Assembly (NCBI GenBank): GCA_023055425.1
Contig: JALGPY010000003.1
Span: forward strand, 25,603,001 to 25,667,000
Reading direction: 5' to 3'
Length of the DNA: 64,000 nucleotides
Source: Linanthus parryae
Taxonomy: Eukaryota > Streptophyta > Magnoliopsida > Ericales > Polemoniaceae
How positions within the stretch are numbered: the stretch's first letter is position 1; each line of letters begins with the position of its first letter. Positions 11,548-24,412 of the stretch are shown in pieces. The notes below the pieces were generated by a model. The model did no database searches. It was not told where the DNA came from and saw only the letters and a list, made by a program, of their open reading frames with translations. The position numbers were made by a program, and so were the translations under genes.

Positions 11548-11948
11548 TGCAAAATATTCTTTCAATCTAGAGAAACTTGATCTCCAGTGTGTGCCCAGAT
11601 CTGTAAGCTCTAGTGGTTGGCTGAATCCTTCCAATTTCAAGAAACTGGAGAGGATATACATATGGGGTGGCGAATTCTCAGATTTAGGATAATGGTTGTT
11701 CTTTTTTGCACGTAACGAATTTGACGAACGCGATACTAGTTGTTGGAATGTGGAGATATTGCGCTTAAACCAATTGGCTAAGTTGAAATTATTTGCACTG
11801 GGATATCTTGTTGCGTTTGTTTCCTAAAGTGATTTGTGTACAGTATTTTTATTGTCCCTACATGTTTCATTTCTCTGAAGATGAAGACAGCGTGTGGACA
11901 AAGGATGAGGAGCTGTCAATCTACTTGAAGAACTTGAATCGGGATTGA
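11548..11948 (+). pseudogene. 3' fragment of an NLR-derived LRR gene (unit A)
   Basis: This segment is clearly similar to 50415-50815, the last ~130 codons of the intact LRR gene, including the shared stretches FNLEKLDLQC, GWLNP.NFKKL, SCWNVEILRL and the acidic C-terminus WTKDEELS.YLK. An in-frame TAA at 11690-11692 replaces the Gln codon of LGQWLF, and further indels follow. The terminal codons agree with the intact gene (NLNRD versus NLNRV). Everything upstream is missing. Its position left of RING A matches the order LRR-RING seen in unit C. Confidence 0.88.
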
Positions 11949-12501
11949 TTAGGCTTGCACGGGCTCCACACAGTTGAGATAATAGTAAAACGTCACTGAA
12001 CTTCGCTGGCAGACCAACACACTCTAGCTGCTTTAGTACTATAAAAGTTGTTCATGTTTGGTATAGTACCTTAACATTTTTATCTGTTATTTGGTGTTTT
12101 GCATGCCGTTTAAGTGTGTTATCTGTTTTTATGTGTGTTTATTCGCTGTTATGAAATTTTGATAATTTATGAAGCCGATTGTTAGAACTTTTATCCGTTT
12201 TATGCGCTTTTAATCTCCGGAGTGGTGACCTGCTAGAACCGGTCATCTTCCCGTTCATCTCCGTGTTTTTTTGTCTTCTAATGGTGGGACCCACTACTTT
12301 TTTAATTGCACCCCTGATCCCCGGACGCACCTTCTACGTATTTTTTTACGTACTTTTTTTTGGGTGCCTCTGTACCCGCCAAACTAGGGTAAGAGCATGA
12401 CACAGTTCATAATGGAAATTTCTAAAAGTTTATGAGATAGATTTATCTCCTCGTTCTAGTAGTTTATGCAAGTGATACAAACGGTTTTGCTATTAATGTT
12501 C
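11949..12501. other. 3' flank of the LRR fragment
   Basis: No gene is visible. The end of the stretch (12392-12500, cacagttcataatggaaatt and following) matches 50945-51050 downstream of the intact LRR gene. The middle part (11990-12390) has no counterpart in unit C and was gained in A or lost in C. Confidence 0.6.
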
Positions 12502-13086
12502 TAAGAGCATCTCCAATGGTAAAACCACAAATTAGCTAAATTATAACTAGTATGAATTTTAACTAAGTGAACTATTTAGTGTTTGCTCCAATGGTGTCAT
12601 GTATTTTACATAACTTGTAGGTATACAATTATAAAAATATTTATTTATTAAATTAAACTAGGAGAGAGATAGACACAAAAAGTTTAACTTCCTACTTTCT
12701 AACTAGCTATTAGTAGAGAGCGGGATACATAATATGTAAAGTATTGAGTCATTTAACTAAACCATTAACTACAAAAAACAGGGGATCTAGCAGCGGTTTT
12801 ATTTCCCACGGTTGTAAAAAGTGCTGGTACAGAATTAATATAGCAGCGGTTTTCTACCCGCAGTTGTGACAGTCGCTAAAAGTAATACAATACCCGCGCT
12901 TCATAACAACCGCTGGAAGAAGTTATGCACATGCCGACTATTTCCCGAATTATTGATAAAAATCATGGTAACAGTGGCTAAAGCATGACTAGCATTTTTT
13001 TTATCTAAAAGAATAAACATACAACTGATTCACAGCTTACAATTAACTCATATACATCATAACCTATCTATAGAGTTCAAAATAAA

Positions 13087-13412
13087 GGGTAAAAGACACT
13101 TTGACCCCTCAAATTTGATGCAAAGACGCTTTCACCCATTTCCATTTAGAAAATGACACATTCACCGCGTTTTCTGTCAAATTTCAGGATATTTTTACTT
13201 CCTAATATGACATTGTTTGTCTGAGGACAGTTGTTCGTGACTATAGTAGTTTTCGGGAACAAATTTTCTCTCTTAGTTTAAGATATCACACATTCACGGA
13301 GTGTGAGCGTCTTCTAGATTGGAACACAAAAGGGGTGAAAGCTTATTTTTCAAAAGAGAAGGAGTAAAAATGTCTTTTTATCAAACTTTAGGGGTAAAAT
13401 TCCCCTTTACCC
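13087..13412. mobile_element. foldback MITE inside the CACTA element
   Basis: The left end GGGTAAAAGACACTTTGACC is partly complementary to the right end, which reads TTTAGGGGTAAAATTCCCC and TTTACCC. The ~326-bp unit can fold back on itself. Related half-copies begin GGGTAAAAGACA at about 29060, 29391 and 53949. Confidence 0.6.
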
Positions 13413-16344
13413 AAAAAAAAATACTATTCTAACTATGGACATGATCAGAAACCTATTTGGGTCTTTCAACGGGGCGGAAAGGGCAGAGGCTAGAGCGAAA
13501 GAAGAGGGAACGTGGAGGAGATTGAGCGAATGATTGCCCACCAAATTCACTCCCGCGCCTCACGAAGCCACAACCACCCACTATGGACACGATCGATCTA
13601 CATATTGCTGATCCTTCAACTCTGGAAATTACATGTTCGGTTTTCATGAACAAACTCTTTGTTGCTGGTTGACTTACCTAAGGTCAGTATGTTCATTACA
13701 ATTACTATATTTCTCCAGTAGCTATATGACATGTATTGTGATTTGAGAGTTCAGGTTCTCAATTTTTATTATTTGTGGCATTCTTTGTTTTAGATGTTTG
13801 ATTTCGTTTAGGCTTTGTTTTGGGAATGTTGGCATCTTCAAGTGAAACAATTTCATTACATGAATCTTTTAGTGTATGCAAAACATTTGACTGTTACATC
13901 GATCTATTTTTTCCATATTTGTTTTCGGAACATGATAGAATCTTCGTTCGTTACAGTCGTAGTGGAAACAGAGAACTCTCCAGCGGCAGCAATCATCTTT
14001 GAATCGTACCTCAAGTCAACTGGAATGTCTGATTTGTTTCAATATATTATGTCTCGAGGTGCCTAAATTGTTTACCTTTCACTTTTCTGTGTATTGAATC
14101 CAGTTCTGTTTAAACAGTAGTGATTTCTTTTCATTTGGAACTTCATATTAATTTTTTTTATTGAATTTGTCATATCTCTGATCTTGTCTAGTCTGGAACA
14201 TTTTATTATTTTCTCCTCGCCTAAAGTCTTTCATGTTTGTGCGGCATGAAATATTTACATTGCCAGGGCTAGCAACCATGATTTATTGTAGTGCTGAGCA
14301 TGATGACGATTAGCAGACTTCAATTTCAGCATAGTTTTGGCTATGGACTCCCATGAGAAGGATGGTATTGGAGTAGCTGATGGGAACGGAGCAAGTATTT
14401 ACTGTAGATCGAATGGGTTCATGCTGAATTTTAGTGTTATCTGCTGCTGAGTGTGGATTTTGCAATCTGGTATTGTATAATGTGATATCGATCTATCTAT
14501 GCATATACTTGTTTCTGTAATTAGTTGTTGAATTTCTAATACTTCTTTGTTCAATGCTGACCAGAGAGTGTTGGTGTTTGTTTTTGTTTTTGTGAGAAAT
14601 CATTGAAGCTTAATTTCTTTATTGCTGATTTTGTTCGAGTTGTTCCAATGTTAACAATTAACATGGATCGACACTCAGCGTAATTTCTTTATTATCTGAT
14701 CTGTAGCTATACTATCGGATAACTGACCCCGGACGAGGAAGAGTGCTGGTATCTCAGAGCCTTCTTTTGCATATTCTTAAATTGGTTGGTCGTGGTGGTG
14801 GTGATAAAGGGTCAAATACTGGAAGGTCTGGGTTGGTATTTCTCTGTTCCTATTTCAATTTCATATCCTTTCTCTCCAATGTTGTCCCTAATCATCACTG
14901 GACCTTCTGTTCTTCTATTTATTCCTGATTTGCTGGCAGAGTTCCTTTGTTACCTCCGATAATGAGAGAGAGGAGTTGATATTTGGAGACGAAGGGCAAG
15001 AATCTGAGAGTTGTGACTACCACCATTGCGGTTTACAAGTTTTGTGCATCAGTCATCAGGTATCTGGCAAACAGACCTACAAAGTATGTCTCACTGAAAG
15101 GCTATTGACCTTCTATTTAAAGGAAGAGTTCCTTGCTAGTACCACTGATATTTAGAGACGAAGGATAATCAGATGGAGCGCATTCACAATATGGATCAAG
15201 AATTCTCGTAAATGCTAATGCCCATCCTGATAACTCAATGAACAAGGCCAATCATCAGATGGTACATGTAAGTACTAACCACTAACCAATTTATTCTCCA
15301 GTTGTAAGAATCTCCAATTCTCATTCATACTAATGATGTTCATTAAAATCATAGAAGTTCTCGCAGTTACTATAATGTGCCCTCATGGACCAACTCTCTT
15401 CTTGTCCAAATTGTATGTTTACTTTGCTTCCTAATGCAGCTACAAGGCTGCAAATACTTAGATAATTTATTTTATGGATCACATAATTAGTATGAATGAA
15501 AAAGACAAGTATCCATGTGACATCCATGGTTTTGGCATTAGCTTTGTTTGATAGTAGTTTACTGGCTTGATTTACAAACAGTTTTTTGGAATGGGTGACT
15601 GTGATGAAAAGAGAAAAGGATAAACCAATGCCCAAACAAGGCCATTATGTTGATGTAAATATTTGACTGGGCAAGGCATAGGGATGAGATGTTTGACTAA
15701 GATTTTGACTTCAGGTGCTGGGTAATTGAGTCACTTCCATGCATCTAATTGTAAAGTTTGTAAGGCAAGAGAAAAATCAAGTCAATATGGGGGTACTGAC
15801 TTATATTTTTTTGCGGGGTACTGACTTATATTTTATTTGTTTTTTTGGGTTGAATAGTAATCGGCATCTTGTTGAAGGGAAAATGTTGTGTTTGTTCCAA
15901 GGGTTGAAATGATTTCATTACAGTCGAGGCTTCATTGCGCAGGGGTACCTTCTTGTCCGTCTGGAGGACTTCATTCGAGTTTCAAACCAAGGTTGCTCAT
16001 CCAGTAATGTCTGTAGTACTGACTAAATCATACTTCTCTAATTTTGATATCGCACAAATAATGCACTAGTATGCTGTAATAGCTGGAACCAGATGATGTG
16101 GATGTAACTTTCATTATTTGTTGACAATATTTTATTTTACTAGTTATGAAAGAAGGTCGATACATTTTGTTTTGTAATGAATATATGGAATTGATACAAT
16201 ATTTTTAATTAATGTATTTTATTAACATGATTCTTTTTCCAGCTTTATTGTCAATTATTTATAAATTGCGAAAAAATTGTTTTCCCAGTAGTTTAAATCA
16301 CACCACCTACATCTATATATATAGTTGCTATATTATTAGTTCCA
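13413..16344. other. CACTA interior, possible captured host sequence
   Basis: No intact gene. The plus-strand stretch 14705-14835 reads TDPGRGRVLVSQSLLLHILK followed by LVGRGGGDKGSNTGRSG, and 14935-15010 reads SDNERE and GDEGQESES-like codons. These look exon-like, and CACTA elements are known to carry host gene pieces, but I cannot name a source. The words GATATTT(G/A)GAGACGAAGG occur twice (about 14976 and 15147), suggesting an internal duplication. The rest is AT-rich. Confidence 0.3.
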
Positions 16345-17044
16345 GGTAGCAACCCCTACGCAAGCGGCTCAAGCAACAGTTGCTGAAACATTTACCCACG
16401 GTTTGGAGACTATACTCGCGGTTGTGAATGTCGTTAAAGCCTATATTATTGCCGGCGGTTGGATTCTCATCACCCACTGTTTTCAAATCCGCTGGTACAG
16501 AGATAGCCTGCTACAGCGGTCAAGAAAACCGCGGGTAAGACCTCTAGCGACGCCTACATGCCAGTGGTTGTCATTTCTTTGCCAGCGATTTTTTAAACCG
16601 CTGGAGAAACTATTACCCACAGTTTCTGGAGGCTATACCAGCGGTTGGGGCCGCTGGTAAAGCCTTCATTTCTTGTAGTTGGAGCTTGTTATTTCTTCTA
16701 ATTATGTAAATAATTACTAAACTAACTTTTTAACCTAACCATCGGAGATGCTCTAACAGGTATTTAAGAGAGTTTGTATATCGGCAGTCTCGATTAAAAT
16801 TATTGAATTGAGCATGTACCCAAGATACTTAGCTATGATTAATCAAGGATCAACTATGTTTAGAGTAGCACATGCAATAACCCACTAACTCGATTTTTTT
16901 CCCCAAATTAACCAAGAACCTAGCAGTGAATTGGACAATACATTACCACAAACAGTGAATACAGTAGTACGAAAACCGAATCACTGTTGTTAAAGACAAT
17001 GAAATAAACCTCAAAATCTAAACATGTCAGAATCTAAATCTCTC

Positions 17045-17480
17045 GACGAAACAATGGGCATGTGTCACTCTTCCTCCACCATATTGCACACTAGTCAACC
17101 GAACACAACCCATCAAACACAGTAGTCTTGAAATTATCAACGTTGCCCTTGAACTCGTTGAAAACAACCAACACCGTAGGCACAGTCAGATGAACATTTG
17201 GGAATGCCGAGATTCGCGTTATAGGCAGCGACTTAGCACAAGATATCACTGCTGGAATCACTCGTTCTTGATCAGCCATGCTCATACCAATACTATGAGT
17301 GAAGAACTTTGATAATAAACCCACGTCTACTCCTAGGATGAGGTTTGAGTGAATTATGAGGATGGACTTCATAGGACTATCAAGAGGCTTCGAGAGATCA
17401 ATGAATCGGACCATTACTCGATCAGCAAAACAAGGGTGTACTCTGTGGTCTGATTGCGATGCCACAACATGGAACGACAT
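17045..17480 (-). pseudogene. RING gene copy A, RING core deleted
   Basis: The protein starts at the ATG at 17480 (MSFHVVASQSDHRVHPCF) and aligns with copies B and C through QERVIPAVISCAKSLPITRI and TVFDGL. At SVDQC the Gln codon is TAG. The next ~80 bp, encoding the body of the RING finger, are missing relative to 26497-26575. After that a short homologous remnant follows (RKSDTCPLF). The full-length relatives have an uncharacterised N-terminal part and a C-terminal RING-H2 of the E3 ubiquitin-ligase type. Its upstream region was cut by element C1 at 17576. Confidence 0.88.
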
Positions 17481-17575
17481 GTTTTTGCGGAGAATGAGAG
17501 AAACAGAAGCTAGGGTTTGAAAGCTGAAGCAAACCGTAGAATGCAATTGCGTTTAGCTTGTTTGTGTTTATATAA

Positions 17576-18044
17576 TGAAGGACGTACAAGATGTATCACA
17601 TACAGATCTACAACATGAATTATAGCGGAAGATTCATGTGTTTACCTTGTCTTCCTTAGCTCCTAAGCGCAACGGATGATCGTAGGATGCTTGCTTTCAC
17701 GTGCTCTTCTTGCTCCCACAATCTGGCTCGAATCACTAGGACGAGAGCTCTGATCCACACCAAGTTCCACCCAATGGAGGCTAGTTGAAGAGAGAGTCTA
17801 GGGTTTACTGTATTATGATCAGCACATGATCTCTACAGTATTGTGTATTATTATGTCTCTAGCACACATAATAATCTAGGAGGCTGTCTCCTTATATAGA
17901 CAGACTTATACCTAATTGCAACGTTACCCCCTAGGGTTGATGTCCTTGCTACTAACCCCATAAGGTTCGAGCTTGTCTCACCTAAACCCATAAGTTTAGG
18001 ATAATTGCATTGTGCACCCCACATGGGCGCACATAATGCTAACA
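17576..18044 (-). repeat. 3' LTR of C1, 469 bp
   Basis: Begins TGAAGGACGTACAAG and ends ATAATGCTAACA on the plus strand, so the element-sense LTR is TGTTAG...CTTCA. It equals the right LTR apart from G/C near 17589 and A/G in ATGG(A/G)GG near 17777. A truncated element at 32812-33282 has a diverged 471-bp version. Confidence 0.95.
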
Positions 18045-18056
18045 TCTCCCACTCGC
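18045..18056 (-). other. polypurine tract of C1
   Basis: On the minus strand this reads GCGAGTGGGAGA, directly before the TG of the 3' LTR. GTGGGAGA next to TGTTAG is the usual context in many plant copia elements. Confidence 0.8.
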
Positions 18057-21000
18057 ACAGTGGGGTTGCACAAATACAGTAGTTCTAGTCTCCCTCAATC
18101 TCCAACTATTATCATCTGCCAAAGTGTTATGTGGCCTTGGTGTGTGACTGTGAGAGAACCTGCATTTCGGGAGATCCATACTCTAAACTCATACGAGACG
18201 AGCTAGAAGCAGGCGCACTCAACCCTTTAAGAAATAGTGCAATACATATATATATATATATCTCGTATTCCCCAGATTCTGTATATTGTCATCTCATAGA
18301 CCATGAGCACCTACCTTGTCTCGAAGGTCGTGCATCAATGAGTCTATATCTCCCTTATTATATTCATATCCTGCATGATCCCATAAGATCTTGTAGGTGG
18401 GCCCAATGAATATGATAAAGAGCGATGCAATTAGAATCTTCCTTTCTATCCATTGTCGCTTTGATTCGGAGTCAGCTGCTTTCCTAGCAATGTCCTGGTA
18501 GGCCGAATCATTCATAGCCGTGAGGTGTCACGCTAAAGTAGCACCACCAAACCGTCTCTCCCCGACATGGATGAAAGTACTAAGGGTATACAGTGTCAAT
18601 CATTTTTATATGATCGACGAGGCTCACACGGCGAGGAAACTCATGGACTAGTTCTACTCGCCACCTCATGTCACTCATAAGCACGCGTTATCTCATAAGA
18701 TGTGCGCCATAGTGTTTGGACTCTATCAGAGCACATGTCCTATCCGATAGGGACCACTATACAGATGTAAGTCCAACAGCCCATATGACTATTAACCCGA
18801 GTACTGAGTGTCGCACATATTCAATCGAAATCAGTTCTCTCATCTGGCTTTCTCTACGCAGACTATACATGGTTCGGGGTAGTAACCATGCTCGAATGGC
18901 CATAATCCAATCTCACCTTGGAACTTATTCCAATGCGACAAATGAATCCGTCTGACAGGGTCTTGCACTATTGATTGATGTCCAGCTCTTGTCATAGGCC
19001 ATGCGCCTCATATGACAGGAGTCATCATATCATAGGCTTCTAGCGCTTGTCGGGATTCTGTCTCATCTCCTACTCACCTAGACAATCCAGGATGTTGTAA
19101 AGGCGGTTGCTCGTGTGAGAGAGTCAACCTAGTGTCCGCGCGACATGTTCTATGCTAGTACAGGATATGTAAACGTATCATACACGTATGAAACAACATG
19201 TAGCATAATTAAACAAATCCAATTAAAATCCAATTATCAATGTCTCATATGCTCATCAATCATATCGCTAGTGATCGACTACCGAGTCCCAATTTTCTAA
19301 AGCAATCCACAAAGACGACTCTTATGTGGTTTAGGAATGGGAGGTGCCTACATTATTGGCCCGTAGTCGATCTACTCCAAGATTACTCTTCAGGTAGTTA
19401 TTTCACCTTTTGTGAAAACAGTACCTCTTTCTATATGTTTGGCCTTATCATAGTACTGTAGCCGTACGCTAGCACTACAGGTTGGTTGACAGCCCATAAG
19501 CTTATCAGAAACCTTCTTATCCAAACATATTTATGTCCGGTGACAGAACAGGCAATCGTGCTTCGCTTCCATGATCGATGGAGCGGTCTAATACGATTGT
19601 GCAACACTTATGCTGCTGGTCCATGCGATGTCATCTAGCATGGACTATAGCCTGAGTCGGATCTACGTGTATCTAGGTCCCCACCCTAGTCAGCATGCAT
19701 AGCTGGCTAGTCGAAGCATCATCTCCGATAGTTATAACACGTGATCCTTCGTACCGAGTATCCTTTTGGTTGCAATCTAGTGTCTTAAGTTAGATTTCCT
19801 GAAATCCACTCTTCCGATTGCATAAGGTTTGTGGGGTCTCAGCATATACCATAGTATATAGCAGACTCACACTGCATCGGGCACTTTGGTCATTTAGCCA
19901 ATCTTGTATGGTGTCTTTTAGGGCACATATTCAGGCTCGTAAAATCCTACAGCGAGCTATAGGAGTATCACATGTCCTTGGGTCCATTACATGGAATCGT
20001 TCAGAGTATCTTCTTGTTGTCCGCCTTATGCGTAAATATAAGAAGTCCTTCTGAACGAACGAGAATGCATCTCGCCCTACCAATATCCTTCGTCATAAAT
20101 CGAAGGGATAACCACCCTATAGTGGATGTGAAATAGTCCTTAGACTCTCCTGGCTGATAGTGTGTCATCGATAATACATGATCATCTACTCTTCTACTAA
20201 TGAGAGTGGTATGCAGCGGTTTTTCATCCATTGATAAAATACTGCTGACTTAGACGACTAATTAAGATCATACATGGACTTAATTAGCTTGCACCTATTT
20301 GTGAATTTGACCATACATCTCGAAACCCTGTGGTCGAGTCATACAGATCACCTCTCTGATTTCTCTATTGAGAAATTCAGTCGTCACGTTTATCGAGAAT
20401 GAAGCCTTATTTCCATCATCACAACTATTACCGATATCTCTGCAAGTCGTATGCCTTACTATGCTTCCGTCTGTGTCACTCTGATTGACCTTGGAAATCC
20501 ATCTATTTCCAATAGTCTAACATCCAGCCGGAAAAGTCAACCTAGCCTTAAACTTGGTTGGTCTTTTACAGACTCTAACTTTTCCTGTAAAGCCTACTTT
20601 TCATTCTTCACAATTAGGGAAAGATAAGGCATAGTATTCTATCCTATCGTTTATGCAAGGTGATCCTTAAGATCATCCCTTCGATCTTCAAGCAGTCGAT
20701 GGGGTATGCTCCTATGAGCAATTCCTTTGCATGGGAGGATCATAATTTGCTCTCACCCCTATGGATGGGCACTTCGCTTAGAAAGTCACTCCCACTGTCC
20801 GAAGGATCCTTGAGGGACTAATTACTCATATGGACTAAGGAACAGGGTATTTTCTAGCGGTTCCTCCATGCTCGCGGAGATCATCATCTCTACGAACATT
20901 CCCTTAACTATGGACATCTCCTTATGAGAAAACATTTATCTTGTGAATCCATTTGCGTTACACTACTAATCGGCTGTTGCATTACGAATACGCAACCCCT

Positions 21001-22283
21001 TAGAGTACCCCAAATAGTACGGGAAGACATGTTACTCCATGAAGATACATTTCTTCCATCCAGGGTCTAAATTCCTTCTTGTCAGGTGATGAAATATCCT
21101 TGGGCAATATCCTAGGTTCATCATCTTGCGTGGTGACTATTATGTCTTCCCCTTCGATGTCAAATCGTCGACGGGGTACGCTCCAAAGAGCGTTCCTACG
21201 CAAAGAGGGTTCTTCTTCAGCATTATCGTCATATACAATAGGCTGCTCACTAGGTAAGGCACTCCCACTGTTCTCAATATCCATAGGAACAAATTCCTCT
21301 TGAGTAGTGGCGAATTGAGTGTCATCTAGTGGTTCCTCTTTCTCGTAGAGAATGCCATCTCCACGAGCTTCTTCCTGACTAGGAAAATTTAGTTAGCTCA
21401 TAAGCTGCCGATACCCATGGCCTAAGGTGACCTCATATAGGTTGCCTTTTGGTCCACATCTCGTAGGTCGTAGTGGCTACAGACTTGGTGGGTATTTGGT
21501 TGAGTACTTCGACAGCCGTTTAACAAAGTGTCTCCTCAATATAGGGAACATTTACTTTGCATGAACTATCATACATCGAACCATCTCAGGCTGTATCCTA
21601 TTCCTCCTATCCGCCACAGCAATCTGCTGCGGGGCATGGGAATAGCCAACTGCCTAAATACTCTCCATCACATAGCTCTTGCTAAGATAGATACTTGCAG
21701 TCTCGTTCTGGCTAAGGACATATCCTTTTATCCAGACAGTTTTCTACCTTTTGTAGATACCTGTCTGAAGCACCCTTGTGCCTCAGACTTATGTGGCCCA
21801 AGCACACATAGTTGAGATGCGTACAATAATCTACGAATGTGATGGAACAGTAAGCACCATGTCTTAGCTTTAAATTTTAATGGATCACAGTAACAGAATG
21901 AATGATATGTAAAGACTCAATAATCCTTACTGCTTTACTGGATGGTTTGCATTTCGCCTTTCGTGTAAGGCAAGAGTCACACACAGGTAAGGGTACCTTG
22001 GTCATATTCCAAGCAGGCCTACCTTAGCTAGCCTGAACATCCTTTCCTGATGTAGTGTGTCACATCTAGCGCGCCACATATCAGAATCATAAGGCACAAC
22101 TCTAGAGTTGATATCCAAAGATCCTGAGGCGTTATTCATGCTAGAAATTAAGAGTGCATAACCATTCATAACATGACCAATTCCAAAGTAAAACTGTAAC
22201 CAAAACAAATTTTGGTGGCTACTCCCTCAAAGATAATCTCATGGATCTTTTTAGACGAGAAGTTAATGCCATGTCTGGCCTTC
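18057..22283 (-). pseudogene. decayed pol of copia element C1
   Basis: Two blocks are recognisable on the minus strand. At 22002-22208 the frame reads NNASGSLDINSRVVPYDSDM followed by a corrupted WHARLGH motif and HQERMFRLAKVGLLG, which is the copia pre-integrase domain; a CDSC-like cysteine pair follows in another frame. At 21000-21284 the frame ends DEPRILPKDISSPDKKEF, resembling the linker where copia proteins read SSPDxxxWxxAM before RT. I could not align the RT and RNase H blocks by eye. Stops and shifts are dense, in contrast to the near-identical LTRs. Confidence 0.6.
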
Positions 22284-24037
22284 TAGTCTTAAGGAAACAT
22301 CCTTTTCCTCCTTTGCATTTGCCTGTTTTGGGATATTGGTCATGTACCAATATTTCCCCCTCATTCCCTTATCCTTGCCCCACCTGTTCCTCACGGTCCT
22401 AATACCGGAGTAGGGACTACATCTGCCTATCATACTTCATTCACAGTCTTTTAGCAATCGTATATTGCTTAGACTTCAAAAGTATGCTGAACTAGTATTC
22501 TAAGCAAGCACTTGGTTGCTTAGATCCTAGAACGGAGTGATGTTTGGTCTCATCCAAACATCTTGACACTCTCAAAGTGTGTCATATAACGTTTTCATGG
22601 CACTTTCATGGAACGTGGCAGAGATAGCGACATATTGCTAATCGGATATCTTAAACATCTCATCATAAACGGCATGAATCTCAGAAGCTATAGTTGAGTA
22701 CTAATCTCATAGACTATAGTCGAGTGCTATTTTTTATGATTTGAGTTTGATAGTTTAAGGTGGGATTTATGAGTCATTACTCACAACTTTTAATGAGGCA
22801 AATGGCTAAGGTGGATCCAAGATTCTTCTTTGGCTCATTCCTACAATCTTTGAATCTCAAAGTGGTCTTGAACTTGCTGATGAGGTCATTTCCCCACCTT
22901 GGCATAGCACGCTCTATGACATTTATCTTGACTGCCTCCCACTATTGGTTAGCCTAAAGATAATGTTCATGTGCTGCTGTGACAACTATTCATCACAGGT
23001 TCGACCATACTTGTAGGTGATTTGACAAACTATGTCCAACGATTTGGTTACATAGTACGATGACTTGTCATATCGTTTATTGTCACTATTTTAGCCTTTA
23101 CAGTTTCAATTTAGACACGATTGATCTTGAGACATTGCATAGGAAATTAATACTAGCATTTTCTTAGCTCCGAAATAACATGATACATGATTAAAATTTC
23201 ATAGTTCATCATAAGGACTCCACCAAAACCTAGTAGCAATTCTAGGAATCAAATATCGTCACATATGATTCCCTATTAGTTTCAATCATGCATAACCATG
23301 TGAGCTCTTTTGTTTTAGTTCTTTAGCATGCGAGGTTATACAGTTATATCCAATCACACGCAGTTATAACATAAAACAAGCATAAGCATAAATAAATATG
23401 CAATGGATGTGGCCCCTAAGGTGCACTCCCACTATTGAGAGTACGTCTTGAGCAAGTCTTGAACTTCTCGCCTCATGGATCTCGCCTCATCTCGAGTGCT
23501 CCTAGAAGCTTCCCTGTTCGTCTCTTTGCTCCATGCACCTCGCGCCATAGCTTTTGGTTTGGCCACCTCTCTTGAAGCTTCTGTTCTTCATTCTTCACTA
23601 AATATCTTATTTCTAATAAGAAGTAACCTCTAATAGGCGATTTAGATGAGAAGAGAAGACAATAGAGCATGTAGAGAGGCACGACACGCAGGCCGTATTT
23701 TAATTGATTACATATTCAAAACCAAAACCAAATATAAAACCATCTAAGCCACATCCACGCATCAAACACATCCATTCAACCCACAACAGCATGTATAATA
23801 ATAAAATAAATATACTGGAATTTTCTGGAAATTTCCAGAAGTAAAGAATAATTACTGGAAATTAATAAGCAATAAATCAATCAACTAATAAGATCGAAAA
23901 TTGCTCCCAACTACCTAGGATCTCACCTCCTATATCATAAGGTAGGGAAAAATGTCCTAAGTCTCCACAAAAAAATTGGGCTCAAAACAGTGTGTTTAAG
24001 GACGTCTAACTACCTCGGGAAGTGTGCTGAACACTAA
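22284..24037 (-). pseudogene. gag region of C1, decayed
   Basis: This part lies between the leader and the pre-integrase domain, where gag and protease belong. No zinc knuckle or DSG motif is readable without many corrections. It is homologous to 30334-32060 of the truncated element C2, with many small indels between the two. Neither copy has an ORF above 100 codons here. Confidence 0.5.
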
Positions 24038-24218
24038 TTAATTAATCTGGAAAATAATAAAATTTTCTGTTTTTCCAAAAATTATGAAAAAATCCAAGAA
24101 AATAGGAAATTTAATTCTGAGCATGTAGAAAAAAATTTGGCGAAAAATAGTGGCCGGAGGAGGGCTCAAGCGCCCACACGCGCCGCCGCGCGTGGGCGAG
24201 TCCGCCTCCGTCACGCGC

Positions 24219-24412
24219 CGACGTCGGCCAAGTGCCACGTCGGCTGCCACGTGGCATGCCACGTCAGCCACGTGTTGACGTCAGCTGCCACGTCACCCTC
24301 CACGTCACCATGCCACGTCAGCAGCCCGCGTGGCTGCCACGCCAGCAATTGCTGACGTGGCACCGCCACACCATATGCCACGTCAGCCCTAGGGCCACGT
24401 CAGCAGCCGCCA
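24219..24412 (-). promoter_or_regulatory. array of TGACGTGG (bZIP-type) sites in the C1 leader
   Basis: Within this GC-rich stretch CCACGTCA (TGACGTGG on the other strand) occurs seven times: near 24259, 24288, 24300, 24313, 24353, 24378 and 24395. There are also CACGTG G-boxes near 24250 and 24270 and a GACGTC C-box near 24277. TGACGTGG and CACGTG are established core sites of plant bZIP factors (ABA and unfolded-protein responses). The array lies between the primer-binding site and gag. C2 keeps a reduced version at 32247-32412. Enhancer function is inferred. Confidence 0.55.

Larger units (their letters stand above)
12767..16680. mobile_element. CACTA (En/Spm-like) element, ends degenerate
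   Basis: The left end reads AACTACAAAAAACAGGGG and the right end TTTCTTGTAGTT. These match the CACTACAA...TTGTAGTG termini of CACTA elements apart from the outermost bases. Both subterminal regions (12785-12925 and 16345-16665) are packed with AGCGGTTTT, CCCGCGGTT and ACCGCTGG motifs in both orientations, the usual transposase-binding arrays. The 3.9-kb interior has no transposase ORF. A matching 3-bp target duplication is not evident (ATT versus GGA). Confidence 0.78.
12505..16753. mobile_element. PIF/Harbinger-type MITE, split by a CACTA element
   Basis: The ends are inverted repeats: GAGCATCTCCAATGGT at 12505 and ACCATCGGAGATGCTC ending at 16753. Both are flanked by TAA (12502-12504 and 16754-16756), the 3-bp duplication typical of PIF/Harbinger. 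The paralogous locus downstream of the intact LRR gene reads aatgttcaacaggtattt near 51049, which is the empty site. Without the inner CACTA element the MITE would be about 335 bp. No transposase is present, so it was moved in trans. Confidence 0.85.
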
